The notes under the pieces are model-generated. The model was not told where the DNA came from. It saw only the letters and a program-made list of their open reading frames with translations, and did no database searches. This document shows, piece by piece, positions 44,130 to 53,092 of a DNA stretch of 64,000 bases. The stretch's first letter is position 1, and every line of letters starts with the position of its first letter. The DNA comes from Amorphus coralli DSM 19760 (lineage in GTDB: Bacteria; Pseudomonadota; Alphaproteobacteria; Rhizobiales; Amorphaceae). Location of the stretch: positions 372,001 to 436,000 of the forward strand of contig NZ_KB894570.1 in the NCBI RefSeq assembly GCF_000374525.1, given 5' to 3'. A program made the position numbers and the translations under genes.

Positions 44130-45227
44130 TCAGGACGCGCGCGCCCGAGCCGTCCGGTCGATCTCCGCGATATCTTGAAAGAGGTTGAGCACAACCTGCT
44201 TGCGGTCGAGATTGAGCGCATCGGCAAGGCCGATCGCATGGCCGGTCTTTTCCCACACCTCGGCCCACCCGGCAAGCACCGCGGGCGGCGCGCCGGCGGC
44301 CGCTTCCGCCCTCACCTTCTCCGACAGCCAGTCCAGCACCAGGTCGACGAAAAGGTCGTAGGATTCGCCCGCTCCGCTGCCGCTGATGCGGTCCGCGAGG
44401 CGGTGCACGGCCGGCACGTCGAGTTTAGGCAGGGTGGCCAGGATGTCCGCCACCGCCTTGTGAAGCCCGACCCCGCCGGCCTCCAGCATGGTCAGCGCGC
44501 GGCGAATGCTGCCGTGCGCGATGTCGGCGGCGGCGTTCAGCGCTTCGCCGTCGTGTTCGGCGTCGGCGCCAAGCGCCGTGAGGGCCGCGCGGACATCGCC
44601 CGGAGGCAGCGGCCGGACATCGAGACGACGGCAGCGCGAGCGGATGGTGGGCAGGAGCTTGCCCGGCACGTTGCACACCACCAGGAACAGCGCCTGGCTC
44701 GGCGGCTCCTCCAGCGCCTTCAACAGCGCGTTGGCGGCATTCGTGTTCAGGTCGTCGGCCGGATCGACGATGACGGTGCGGTAGCCGCCGTGGGCCGAGG
44801 TCGAACCGAAATAGGGAACCAGCCGACGCACCTCGTCGACGGTGATCTCGGTACGGTAGCGCTTCGCCTTCTCGTCATAGGGCCGGCGCAGATGCAGAAG
44901 ACCGGGGTGCGCCCCGATGGTCACCTGGCGGGCCACCGAATGGTCGGCGGGCACCGCCAGATCGCGCGCCTCGCGGACCGCGTCCGCAGACGGATCCGGG
45001 TTGGCGAGCACGAAGCGGGCGAAGCGGAAGGCGAGTGTTGCCTTGCCGATGCCGGCCGGCCCCGTGAGCAGGATGGCGTGATGCAGCCGCCCGCTCCGGT
45101 AGGCCTCCAGAAGTTCTGCCTCCGCCTGGGCGTGACCGCAAAGGGCGATCTGCTCACGCGGGACGGGCCACGCGCCGATCTGGTCGGGATCCGGAGGGGC
45201 TTCCTGGACGGCCGCGGCGCGCACCAT
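44130..45227 (-). CDS. holB: DNA polymerase III delta' subunit
   Basis: A 365-residue AAA+ clamp-loader subunit. The P-loop is LLTGPAGIGKATLAFRFA, and the delta'-typical region is VIVDPADDLNTNAANALLKALEEPPSQALF, here given in part, followed by sensor 1 SRCRRLDVRPL. The first ATG-initiated frame extends to 45320, but the ATG at 45227 (MVRAAAVQEAP) lies seven bases after the tmk stop and gives the family length. The start is reasonable but not certain. It is part of the rlpA-tmk-holB-metG series. Confidence 0.93.
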   Translation of the reverse strand: MVRAAAVQEAPPDPDQIGAWPVPREQIALCGHAQAEAELLEAYRSGRLHHAILLTGPAGIGKATLAFRFARFVLANPDPSADAVREARDLAVPADHSVARQVTIGAHPGLLHLRRPYDEKAKRYRTEITVDEVRRLVPYFGSTSAHGGYRTVIVDPADDLNTNAANALLKALEEPPSQALFLVVCNVPGKLLPTIRSRCRRLDVRPLPPGDVRAALTALGADAEHDGEALNAAADIAHGSIRRALTMLEAGGVGLHKAVADILATLPKLDVPAVHRLADRISGSGAGESYDLFVDLVLDWLSEKVRAEAAAGAPPAVLAGWAEVWEKTGHAIGLADALNLDRKQVVLNLFQDIAEIDRTARARAS

Positions 45228-45234
45228 GGCGGCG

Positions 45235-45996
45235 TCAGACCTCGCGAGCCGGGCAGAGGCGCTCAACGACGGTTCGCCAGACGCGATCGGCGATCTCCGG
45301 CGACGCGCCGTTCGCGTCAATCAGGACGCAGCGATCGGGATCCGACTTGGCGAGTGCCCGGAAGGCCCGGCGGCGCGCCGCGTCGGCATCGAACCCCTCC
45401 CCTTCGAACCGGTCGGCGGCCGCGTCACCGCGGCGGCGCGCGGCCCGGGCACGGCCGATCTCGGGGTCGAGGTCGAGCACGATGGTGAGGTCCGGGCGCA
45501 CACCGTCCAGCGAAATGCGCTCCATGGCCGACAGGAGCGGCATCTCCACGCCCGCGAGCCCCTGGTAGACCCGGGTGGAATCGGCAAAACGGTCGCTCAC
45601 CACCCAGGTGCCCCGCGACAACGCCGGACGGATGGTGCGGTCGACATGATCGATGCGGGCGGCGGAGAACAGAACGGCCTCGGTATCGGGACCGAAGTCT
45701 TTCGCAGCACCGGACAGAAGCAGCGAGCGGATCATCTCGCCACCGCTGGTCCCCCCGGGCTCGCGCGTGCGCAGGACCGGAAGGCCGAGCTCGAGAAGCC
45801 GGTGGACGAGCGAGCGGATCTGGGTGGTCTTGCCGGTCCCCTCGCCGCCCTCGAACGTGATGAAGCGGCCGCGCAGCCCGCGACCGCGGGGAGACGGGAC
45901 CATGGGGGACGCGCCGGAGGAAGGCCGATTGCCGGTCTGTGCGCCGTGCTCGGGCGACGGCGACGGATCGGCTTCCACGGTCGGCGCCTGGCTCAT
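45235..45996 (-). CDS. tmk: Thymidylate kinase with N-terminal extension
   Basis: A 253-residue P-loop kinase that phosphorylates dTMP. The P-loop is FITFEGGEGTGKTTQIR; the DRx motif is SDRFADSTRVYQGLAG; the lid region is EIGRARAARRRGDAAADRFE. The kinase proper begins about residue 44, so there is an extra Pro/Ser/Gly-rich N-terminal tail of some 40 residues. ATG 45996 overlaps the rlpA stop by four bases (ATGA), which argues for that start; ATG 45903 would give a protein of normal length but lacks a ribosome-binding site. It is coupled to holB seven bases later. Confidence 0.93.
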   Translation of the reverse strand: MSQAPTVEADPSPSPEHGAQTGNRPSSGASPMVPSPRGRGLRGRFITFEGGEGTGKTTQIRSLVHRLLELGLPVLRTREPGGTSGGEMIRSLLLSGAAKDFGPDTEAVLFSAARIDHVDRTIRPALSRGTWVVSDRFADSTRVYQGLAGVEMPLLSAMERISLDGVRPDLTIVLDLDPEIGRARAARRRGDAAADRFEGEGFDADAARRRAFRALAKSDPDRCVLIDANGASPEIADRVWRTVVERLCPAREV

Positions 45997-47171
45997 TCGA
46001 TCGGGGCCAGGCCGCTCTTGCCGGCGGAGGCGGCGATGGCGTTGGCATCAAGGCCGGAGGACGTGCCGACGCTGGAATAGGCCGCCAGAATACGCGACGC
46101 GATCGGGTCGGCATCGGCCGGATCGGCGGAGGCCACGACCATCGGGGCCGGCTCGGACGCCGGCTGCTGGGCGGCCAGCTCGACCGTTTCGGCCACGGCG
46201 TCCTGCGGCTGGGCCGGTGCCGGCTGCACGTAGGTGGGCTCCGGCTCGGGCTGGCTCACGGGTGCGGGTGTCGGTTCGGGCGCGGAGGCGGCGACGCCGG
46301 GAAGGGTTTCGGTCGATCGCGTGGTCCGTGCGGCCGGCGCGGGCGTGGTCTTTGCACTGGCAAGCGCTGGCGGCGCGGCGTGAAGCGGTACGGCCCGCTG
46401 CTTGCGCGGCTGGGATTCGTTGTAGGCGAGCAGCGCGCTGGTCGGCGAATCCGGTGTCAGGACTTCGCGACGCGGCGCGACGCGCTGGGAGCGGTTGGGC
46501 GTCTGCTTGTCCTTGTTGCGGGAGGCCAGGAAGATCGAGCGCTCGGGCGCCTTCTTCTCCTTTGCGCCGGACGGAGCGCCCGGACCCTTGTAGCTCGCCA
46601 GCAGGAAGTCCTCGTCCTGACCGTCGATCCGCGCCGGACCCACATAGGCGACCTTCACCTTGGCGATGCCGTCGTTGTGGAAGTCGAGGATCTCGGCGGT
46701 GCGCCGCGACAGGTCGATGACGCGGTTGCCGTGGAAAGGCCCGCGGTCGTTGACGCGCACCACGATGGAGCGGCCGTTCTTGAGGTTGGTCACCCGCGCA
46801 TAGGACGGCAGCGGCATGGTGGTGTGGGCGGCGGTGATGCTGCCGGAATCGAAGATCTCGCCGTTGGCGGTCTGGCGTCCATGGAAGGCGGCGCCATACC
46901 AGGACGCCTTGCCTACGGCCTCGTAGTCAGGGTCTTCCTTCGGCGTGTACCACTTGCCGGCGACCTTGTAGGGCTTGCCGACCACGGCACGTCCGCCGCC
47001 CTTCGGGACGGCCTTGCCGGACCCGATCAGGCGCGGGCTGGGCGCGACCCCGTATTTCGGGTCCACCTTGGCGGTTTCGCTGGTGTTGCAGGCGGCGAGC
47101 ACGGCACAGCCGATAACGACCGCACCGACTTTGAGGAGGAGAGTCGATCCCAACGGAACCTTCCGCTTCAT
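45993..47171 (-). CDS. rlpA: RlpA-like septal lytic transglycosylase lipoprotein
   Basis: About 392 residues. From MKRKVPLGST there is a lipoprotein signal with lipobox LAAC (Cys28). The double-psi beta-barrel follows near residues 85-180: VGKASWYGAAFHGRQTANGE, then LPSYARVTNLKNGRSIVVRV, NDRGPFHGNRVIDLSRRTAE. RlpA cleaves denuded glycan strands at the division site. There is no SPOR domain; the last 200 residues are Ala/Pro/Thr/Glu-rich and probably disordered. An open frame continues upstream to 47585; the ATG at 47171 is chosen only because of the signal peptide, with no clear ribosome-binding site. It is the first gene of the operon. Confidence 0.88.
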   Translation of the reverse strand: MKRKVPLGSTLLLKVGAVVIGCAVLAACNTSETAKVDPKYGVAPSPRLIGSGKAVPKGGGRAVVGKPYKVAGKWYTPKEDPDYEAVGKASWYGAAFHGRQTANGEIFDSGSITAAHTTMPLPSYARVTNLKNGRSIVVRVNDRGPFHGNRVIDLSRRTAEILDFHNDGIAKVKVAYVGPARIDGQDEDFLLASYKGPGAPSGAKEKKAPERSIFLASRNKDKQTPNRSQRVAPRREVLTPDSPTSALLAYNESQPRKQRAVPLHAAPPALASAKTTPAPAARTTRSTETLPGVAASAPEPTPAPVSQPEPEPTYVQPAPAQPQDAVAETVELAAQQPASEPAPMVVASADPADADPIASRILAAYSSVGTSSGLDANAIAASAGKSGLAPIE

Positions 47172-47442
47172 TTCGAGGAAAGCGTCATCCCCATCGCTCA
47201 ACTGTCCGATCGGACGCGGTGACGCCATGCCGATTGCCCCTGCCCCAAGTGCCGCCGACCGGTCCACCCGGACCGGGCGAACCCAACGGCGCATCAAACG
47301 TGACTGTGAGTTCATCCGTTCTAGGGAGAATAGGGCGTCATTGTGACATATGCCAAAGCTCGGCGCAGCCAGGGATAAGAAGATCCTAACGCCGCCGGTC
47401 GCATCGCGCACACAATGCCAACGAAACGAGGGCGTCAGGCCG

Positions 47443-47844
47443 CTAGTTTCCGACGCGAGCCCTTCCGGACAGCCCGTCGTCGCGGGTCCAGTACAGGCGT
47501 GCACCCTCCCCGTCGGCCAGCGTGAAGCAGAACGTCTTGCCGTCATACCAGCTGGTCCACTGCTGGCAGAGTTCGTTGCCATCAATCCACCATTTGCCGG
47601 AGTCGGTCGGGCGCATGTAGCGGCCGAGGCCGAGCGCCTTGCCGGAGCCGTCGACCGTGCCGTTGGCCTTGTAGTAAAGCGGAAACTCGCCCCCGAACGG
47701 CGTGGAGAGATAGACGCGCTTGCCGGCGACGGTGTCGCGGATCTGCGAGCCGGAGAGCTGGCTCCCCTCGGCGAGGACGGTGGCCGGGCCGGCGGCGGCC
47801 AGACAGGCGGCGAGCGCGGCGGACAGTGCGCGGCGGACGGTCAT
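47443..47844 (-). CDS. Exported conserved hypothetical protein
   Basis: A 133-residue protein, signal peptide from MTVRRALSAALAACLAAAG, cleaved near VLAEG. The mature domain (about 110 residues) has LSGSQIRDTVAGKRVYLS, TPFGGEFPLYYKANGTVDGS, GLGRYMRPTDSGKWWIDG, and NELCQQWTSWYDGKTFCFTL with two cysteines that may form a disulfide. I do not recognise a named family, though similar small periplasmic proteins seem common in Rhizobiales. ATG 47844 is used because the frame continues upstream only as basic, non-signal sequence. It is a monocistronic unit on the minus strand, 271 bases upstream of rlpA and next to tRNA-Ser. Confidence 0.75.
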   Translation of the reverse strand: MTVRRALSAALAACLAAAGPATVLAEGSQLSGSQIRDTVAGKRVYLSTPFGGEFPLYYKANGTVDGSGKALGLGRYMRPTDSGKWWIDGNELCQQWTSWYDGKTFCFTLADGEGARLYWTRDDGLSGRARVGN

Positions 47845-47988
47845 TCGGATGATCCTTCTAAATGGCCCCTTGCGGCTCCTACGCACGGAGGCCAGGCCCG
47901 GATCGCTCCGGGAGCAGGAGGTTTTTGCCCGCCGATCTTGCCGAGCCGTCTTGCCGGAGGGGCCCACGGACCGCTAACAAGCGGTTCC

Positions 47989-48078
47989 GGAGGAGTGGCC
48001 GAGTGGTTGAAGGCACCGGTCTTGAAAACCGGCAGGCGGGCAACCGTCTCGTGGGTTCGAATCCCACCTCCTCCGCCA
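47989..48078 (+). tRNA. tRNA-Ser (anticodon TGA)
   Basis: A 90-base tRNA with acceptor arms GGAGGAG (47989-47995) and CTCCTCC (48068-48074), discriminator G, and encoded CCA. The D-arm has GGCCGAGTGGTTGAAGGC. The anticodon loop CTTGAAA gives anticodon TGA, which reads UCA. A long variable arm follows, as expected for class II tRNA-Ser, and the T-arm carries GGTTCGAATCC. A terminator lies 23 bases downstream. Confidence 0.97.
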
Positions 48079-48101
48079 CATCCAGATACAGACTTCCGTC
48101 C

Positions 48102-48130
48102 AAGGCCCCCAATTGGGGCCTTTTCTTTTT
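48102..48130 (+). terminator. Intrinsic terminator after tRNA-Ser
   Basis: AAGGCCCC and GGGGCCTT form a perfect eight-pair stem around CAATT, followed by a T-rich tail (TTCTTTTT). It ends the tRNA transcript and, on the other strand, could help end the TPR gene. Confidence 0.9.
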
Positions 48131-48222
48131 CATTTCAGAAGCGCGACCGGTGATCGACTCAGCCGCCCACGGGTGGCGCCCAAGCCTTCGGCAGATTCGT
48201 CGCGAGCGGATGTAGATTACCG

Positions 48223-49890
48223 TTAGCGGCAAATCTCCGGCTGGGATCGGAGCGGCAGGATCCGAGCGGCCACAACGTCGCGCGAACCGGCGCGCCCGTC
48301 CGGGGCGATCCGGTGCACCGCGTCAAGGATCGCCGCCACGAGGTCGGGGTGGATCTGACGCAGAAGCAGGTCCTCCCGCAGACGGGGAAGGATCCCGGGC
48401 GCCAACCGATCGAAGCGCTCGAGGCCCGCGCGCGCCTCTTGCAGGCGACCGAGCCGGCTCAGAGCGACTGCGGAAGCGAGATGGACCTGGGCGATCCCGG
48501 GCGCGTCGATCGCGCGCGTGGCCTCCAGCGCCGCCTCGTAGCGGCCTTCGGCGAAGTGATAGAAGAAGAACCCCATGCGATACTGCCCGGTCTGCAACGG
48601 GTTGCGCGCGTAGGCGGCTTCCAGCATGGGGATGGCGCAATCCCAGTTCATCCGCATCGCCTGCCGGAAGCCGAGTTCCGCGAGGAGTTCCGGATCGTTC
48701 GGATTGAGGGATCGCGCTATCTGGAGGCTCGTCAGGCTCTGCTCCACCAGTCCCGAGAACCACTCGGCGATGGCCTTGGCGTGGTGCGCGCGGCTCGAAT
48801 TGGGGGCGAGTTGAACCGCCTTGCGCGCAAGATCCAGCGCGTGTTCGAGCGGGGTGTCGGTGGTGTCCGAGACGTCGTAGCCATAGCGGGCCGCGTTCGA
48901 ATACACCATGGACAGGCACGCGAGCGCGAGGGCGAAATTGGGGTCCTCGGCAACGGTGATCTCGAGATCGCGGCGCAGCGGCTGGAAGAGCTGCGGATCG
49001 AGCGAGCGCCAGTAATCCTGGAATTCGAGGAGCTTCTGGTAGCCGGCGAAACTGGAGGGTTCCTCGCCGATGGCATCCCGTGCCTGACTGTCGAGGATTC
49101 CGTCGCGCAGAGCGAGCGTCGTCGCCACCTCGCCCGCGATCTCGGCGCACAGGCTCCTGATCGAACCGACCTCGGGCACGATACGCTCGACATTCTGCGT
49201 CCAGACAAACCTGCTGTCTTCATTGCGCCGCAGGAACAGATCGACGTGGATCGTGTCTTCCTGGACGTTGACCGTCCCGCTCAGCCGGTAGTCGACCGCG
49301 ACGCCATTCGGCGCGCCCGCGCTCCTGCCGAGCGCCTCGCTGGTGTCGAAACCGTAGACGAAGACCTCGTTGAAGCGGGTAAGCGCGGCGATAACGCATC
49401 GCGTCATCATCCGCGCCAAGGTCGGATACATCCCTTGGTCGCCTTCCGGCTCCAACGGCTCGACGAGGACCCTGGGCCCAAGATCGTGGAGCCGCCGGTG
49501 AGGTGTTTCAACTGGCTCGCCAGGCGGGCAAGGATTGCGGTCGGGGGCGAAAAATTCCGGAACGTAGGTCCCTTTGGGGATGGAGATCTGGACCTGGCCG
49601 TCTCGCGCGCTCAGAAGGTAGTAGCGCTCGATGGCGCGCCGAAGCCGGCCCGCCTCGATCCGCACGATCGAGTCCTTCTGGGGATCGAAGGCCTCGTCGC
49701 GCCCGAACACCTCCGTCGCGATGTTGTAGGCCTTGATGCGGTCGCGACGCCCCTCGAGCGTTTCCTCGACGACATATTTCAGAAATCGCTTGTTACGCTC
49801 GGAAATCTCGAAGGCCGGGGACGAGAGGATCCGCGAAAGTTCCTCGCGGACTTCCGTCTCTAGTGCTTCGGATGCGTCCGGTCGGATCAT
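48223..49890 (-). CDS. TPR protein with N-terminal winged-helix-like domain, probable regulator
   Basis: A 555-residue protein with no signal peptide. The first 110 residues form a domain found at the N-terminus of many rhizobial adenylate-cyclase-like or TPR proteins: ERNKRFLKYVVEETLEGR, IKAYNIATEVFGRDEAFD, DSIVRIEAGRLRRAIERYY and ISIPKGTYVPEF; the last resembles a CadC/OmpR-type wing. The middle has a FlgO/TolB-like beta region (VDYRLSGTVNVQEDTIHVDL). From residue 310 there are TPR repeats (ALDLARKAVQLAPNSSRAHH, SLQIARSLNPNDPELLAELG). No cyclase catalytic motif was seen. GGGGAGGGAC precedes ATG 49890. It is divergent from the decarboxylase gene. Confidence 0.75.
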   Translation of the reverse strand: MIRPDASEALETEVREELSRILSSPAFEISERNKRFLKYVVEETLEGRRDRIKAYNIATEVFGRDEAFDPQKDSIVRIEAGRLRRAIERYYLLSARDGQVQISIPKGTYVPEFFAPDRNPCPPGEPVETPHRRLHDLGPRVLVEPLEPEGDQGMYPTLARMMTRCVIAALTRFNEVFVYGFDTSEALGRSAGAPNGVAVDYRLSGTVNVQEDTIHVDLFLRRNEDSRFVWTQNVERIVPEVGSIRSLCAEIAGEVATTLALRDGILDSQARDAIGEEPSSFAGYQKLLEFQDYWRSLDPQLFQPLRRDLEITVAEDPNFALALACLSMVYSNAARYGYDVSDTTDTPLEHALDLARKAVQLAPNSSRAHHAKAIAEWFSGLVEQSLTSLQIARSLNPNDPELLAELGFRQAMRMNWDCAIPMLEAAYARNPLQTGQYRMGFFFYHFAEGRYEAALEATRAIDAPGIAQVHLASAVALSRLGRLQEARAGLERFDRLAPGILPRLREDLLLRQIHPDLVAAILDAVHRIAPDGRAGSRDVVAARILPLRSQPEICR

Positions 49891-50316
49891 GTGCGTCCCT
49901 CCCCCCAGAGGATTGGCGTCTGATCTCTTGAGCCGATCCATTTACGGTAACGTACTGCGGCCCGGTCGGGCAACTAACGTATACGCCGTGCTTGCGCTCC
50001 GAGGCGGGCGGGCAATGTGCGAGGATCCGGCCCATGCCGATCAAGGTCCTGCGCAGGGCCGAGAATTGGCCGGACGCGCCCGAGGCCGGAGATCGACGAT
50101 TGCCGGTGCATGTCCCGCGAACCGGAAGCCGAGTTCCGCCCCCATCGATGCCCCCATCGAGGCCCCCCGGCGGCGCTTGGCGCGCGGACCGGCCAAACGC
50201 CAGGGCCTGACGGTAACGGTAACCTACACCAACGCGATGGAACCGGATCGGGGCAGCCCTGTACCGTCGTCCTCGCAGCGATCGCTCGCGTGGTTCCAAT
50301 TACCGGGAAAAGGTTC
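49891..50316. promoter_or_regulatory. Divergent intergenic region with CGGTAAC repeats
   Basis: These 426 bases lie between the TPR gene and the decarboxylase gene and should hold both promoters. The motif ACGGTAACG appears at 49944-49952, about 54 bases upstream of the TPR start, and a double version ACGGTAACGGTAAC at 50210-50223, about 94 bases upstream of the decarboxylase start. A related form, CTAACGGTAAT on the minus strand, is found at the 3' end of the TPR gene near 48216-48226. Binding by the TPR protein is conjecture. No credible gene was found inside. Confidence 0.5.
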
Positions 50317-53058
50317 ATGGGCAACCAGACAAAAGCAGCGCACCACACCGAGGGCGTGCGGCATGATCACTTTTTCTCCTTTCCCGGGGCACGCGCCGAC
50401 CGCTGGAGGGGGCTCCATGCGTCGGCACGCGACTGGGCACGAGGCCACGGCGACGCCGCCCGCGTCCGCGCCCTGCTAGACGATCTCTCCGCCTACGAGA
50501 CATTCTTCGCCTACCCGGGCCGCGCCGCCCTGATGGCGCTCCGCCAGCGCATCGAAGGCAACCAGGCGCAAGAGGCGGCATCGCTCGCACAGCGCATCTC
50601 GGAAGCGATCCTGACGCGCTCCTACAAGGACGACCCGGGCGATTGGCAGGCGGCCGAAGCGGTCGCGGAGACGCCGCTCGAGCTCAGAACGGCGACACTT
50701 TCCCGCGGTCAGGCGCACCGCCCCTATTTCGAGATGCTGATCGTCGCTCCGGGTGCGGAGACGCGGAGCGAGTCCCTCATCAGCGAGATGCGCGGCCTCC
50801 GCCGCCCGGAAGACGAATTCATCTACGAGGCCGTGCCCGTCGCGAGCTTCGAGGACGCGATCTGCGCCGTCATCCTCAACCCGGCCATTGCCGCGGTGAC
50901 GCTCTACGAGGGCTTCTTCCACGAGACCGCGAGCGCGGTGCCGGTGCTGCGCGACTTCCTCGCCTCGGCGGGTCTCGACGCCGCCCATATCGCGGGCGAC
51001 GACCTGCCCTTGTCGCTGGCAAATGCCCTGAAGCACATCCGGCCGGAGCTCGACCTGTACCTGCTGTCGGACCGCCGCGTGGAGCACATCGCGGGCGACC
51101 CGCGCGCCGCCAACGTCCGCCGGGTTCTCTACTCGGTCGAGGAAATGCTTGAGCTGCATCTCTGCGTGCTCGAAGGGGTCGCGGACCGGTTCCGCACGCC
51201 CTTCTTCGACAACCTCAAGAAGTACGCGATGCGCCCGATCAGCACGTTTCACGCGCTGCCCATTGCCCGCGGCAAGTCGGTGTTCAAGTCCGACTGGATC
51301 CGCGACATGGGCGAGTTCTACGGGCTGAATATCTTCCTTGCGGAGTCTTCCGCCACGACCGGCGGCCTCGACAGTCTCCTCGAGCCCACCGGCAACATCA
51401 AGGAAGCGCAGGAGATGGCCGCGCGCGCCTTCGGCGCCGACCATGTGTTCTTCGTGACGAACGGCACGTCGACCTCGAACAAGATGGTCCACCAGGCGCT
51501 GGTGGCACCGGGCGATATCGTGCTTCTCGACCGCAACTGCCACAAGTCGCATCATTACGGGCTCGTGCTTGCAGGCGGTCAGCCGCTGTACATCGAGGCG
51601 TTCCCGATGACGGAATACTCGATGTATGGCGCGGTGCCGCTCGCTTCGGTCAAGAAGGCGCTGCTAGACCTCAAGGCCGAGGGACGGCTCGACCGCGCGA
51701 AGATGGTCGACCTGACCAACTGCACCTTCGACGGCCACATCTACAACACCCGCCGCATGATGGAGGAATGCCTCGCCATCAAGCCCGATCTCATCTTCCT
51801 GTGGGACGAGGCGTGGTTTGGCTTCGCCCGCTGGTCGCCCTTCCTGCGTCCGCGCACGGCGATGGGGGCGGCCGAGGCCATCGAGAAGTGGATGGTCGAT
51901 CCGGCGTCGGTCGAGGCCTACGAGGCGCAACAGAAGGAGCTGGGCAAGACCCCCTCGGCGGCCACGCTGCTGGAAACCCGACTCGTTCCCGATCCGCGCC
52001 AGATTCGGCTTCGCGTCTACCAGACCAACTCCACCCACAAGTCGATGTCGGCGCTCCGGCAGGGCTCGATGCTGCTGGTGAAGGACGTCGATTTCGGCGA
52101 GGTCGAGGCGCAGTTCCACGAGGCGGTATTTACCCACGCCTCCACCAGCCCCAACCAGCAGCTGATCGCCAGTCTCGACGTGGCGCGCCGCCAGATGGAG
52201 CTGGAAGGCTACGGGCTTGTGGCCAATGCCATCGAGATCGCGCTCGACATCCGCAAGGAGGTCAACGCGCACCCCGTCATCTCGAAATATTTCCGCGTTC
52301 TCGGCGCCGCCGAGATGATCCCGGCCGAGTACCGCCAGAGCGGCTTCACCGACTTCCTGGCGCCCGGGGTCGACTGGGAGGACCAGGTCCGCTCCATGCA
52401 CGAGGACGAGTTCTGCCTCGATCCAACACGAATGACGCTGGTCTGCGGCACCGCCGGCTTCGACGGCACCCAGTTCAAGAAGCTGATGGCCGACGAATAT
52501 GACATCCAGTTCAACAAGACGTCGCGCAACTCGGTCCTGCTGCAATCCAACATCAACAACACCCGCAGCGACGTCGCCAACCTGATTCGCGTCCTATTGG
52601 AGATCTGCAACGAGATCGAGCGCGGTCTCGCCAAGGGCGGCAAGAACGGGCACGCGGCCTTCGAGGCGCGCGTCAAGTCGCTGATGGAGGACGTGCCCGA
52701 CCTGCCGAACTTCTCGAGTTTCCACGACGCCTTTCGCTGGGACGCCGGCAAGAAGACGCCCGAGGGCGACATGCGCTCGGCCTTCTACAGCGCCTACTAT
52801 GCCGATGGGTGCGAGTACCTGCCGCTCGACAGTCCTGACGTGGACAAGCGGCTGAAGAGCGGGCCGGAGATGATCTCGGCCAACTTCGTGATCCCCTATC
52901 CGCCCGGCTTCCCGATCATGGTGCCCGGCCAAGTCATCACGAAGGAGACCATCGACTTCATGCGCAAGCTCGACGTGAAGGAGATCCACGGCTTCGAGCG
53001 GGCGAAGGGGCTCAAGCTCATTCGCCCGGACCATGCCAAGGACCACGTTCGCAAATGA
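50317..53058 (+). CDS. Large Orn/Lys/Arg-type PLP decarboxylase
   Basis: A 913-residue fold-type I decarboxylase. The PLP core has VTNGTSTSNKMVHQALVAPG, LLDRNCHKSHHYG, FLWDEAWFGFARWSPF with Asp497, and the Schiff-base Lys575 in TNSTHKSMSALRQGSM. The wing-type receiver-like domain precedes it. E. coli LdcI and AdiA have their Lys at 367 and 386, so this protein carries about 190-200 extra residues before it: a long N-terminus and roughly 45 residues (MGAAEAIEKWMVDPASVEAY region) inserted between DEAW and STHK. The substrate (lysine, arginine, ornithine or other) cannot be decided. ATG 50317 is preceded by GGGAAAAGG. It is 34 bases upstream of the AspT-like gene. Confidence 0.87.
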   Translation: MGNQTKAAHHTEGVRHDHFFSFPGARADRWRGLHASARDWARGHGDAARVRALLDDLSAYETFFAYPGRAALMALRQRIEGNQAQEAASLAQRISEAILTRSYKDDPGDWQAAEAVAETPLELRTATLSRGQAHRPYFEMLIVAPGAETRSESLISEMRGLRRPEDEFIYEAVPVASFEDAICAVILNPAIAAVTLYEGFFHETASAVPVLRDFLASAGLDAAHIAGDDLPLSLANALKHIRPELDLYLLSDRRVEHIAGDPRAANVRRVLYSVEEMLELHLCVLEGVADRFRTPFFDNLKKYAMRPISTFHALPIARGKSVFKSDWIRDMGEFYGLNIFLAESSATTGGLDSLLEPTGNIKEAQEMAARAFGADHVFFVTNGTSTSNKMVHQALVAPGDIVLLDRNCHKSHHYGLVLAGGQPLYIEAFPMTEYSMYGAVPLASVKKALLDLKAEGRLDRAKMVDLTNCTFDGHIYNTRRMMEECLAIKPDLIFLWDEAWFGFARWSPFLRPRTAMGAAEAIEKWMVDPASVEAYEAQQKELGKTPSAATLLETRLVPDPRQIRLRVYQTNSTHKSMSALRQGSMLLVKDVDFGEVEAQFHEAVFTHASTSPNQQLIASLDVARRQMELEGYGLVANAIEIALDIRKEVNAHPVISKYFRVLGAAEMIPAEYRQSGFTDFLAPGVDWEDQVRSMHEDEFCLDPTRMTLVCGTAGFDGTQFKKLMADEYDIQFNKTSRNSVLLQSNINNTRSDVANLIRVLLEICNEIERGLAKGGKNGHAAFEARVKSLMEDVPDLPNFSSFHDAFRWDAGKKTPEGDMRSAFYSAYYADGCEYLPLDSPDVDKRLKSGPEMISANFVIPYPPGFPIMVPGQVITKETIDFMRKLDVKEIHGFERAKGLKLIRPDHAKDHVRK

Positions 53059-53092
53059 CGTCTAGGGCCTGAAAGGCAGGGGGGCATCCATC

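Noticed and set aside
42009-45488. A 1159-codon open frame on the plus strand opposite tatD, metG, holB and tmk
   Set aside because: It is exactly antisense to four well-recognised genes, rich in Arg, Gly, Val, Ala and Asp in the manner of high-GC shadow frames, and has no recognisable domain.
49793-50299. Open frames on both strands in the TPR/decarboxylase gap considered as genes
   Set aside because: They lack ribosome-binding sites and protein-like composition and cover the region where both promoters must lie.
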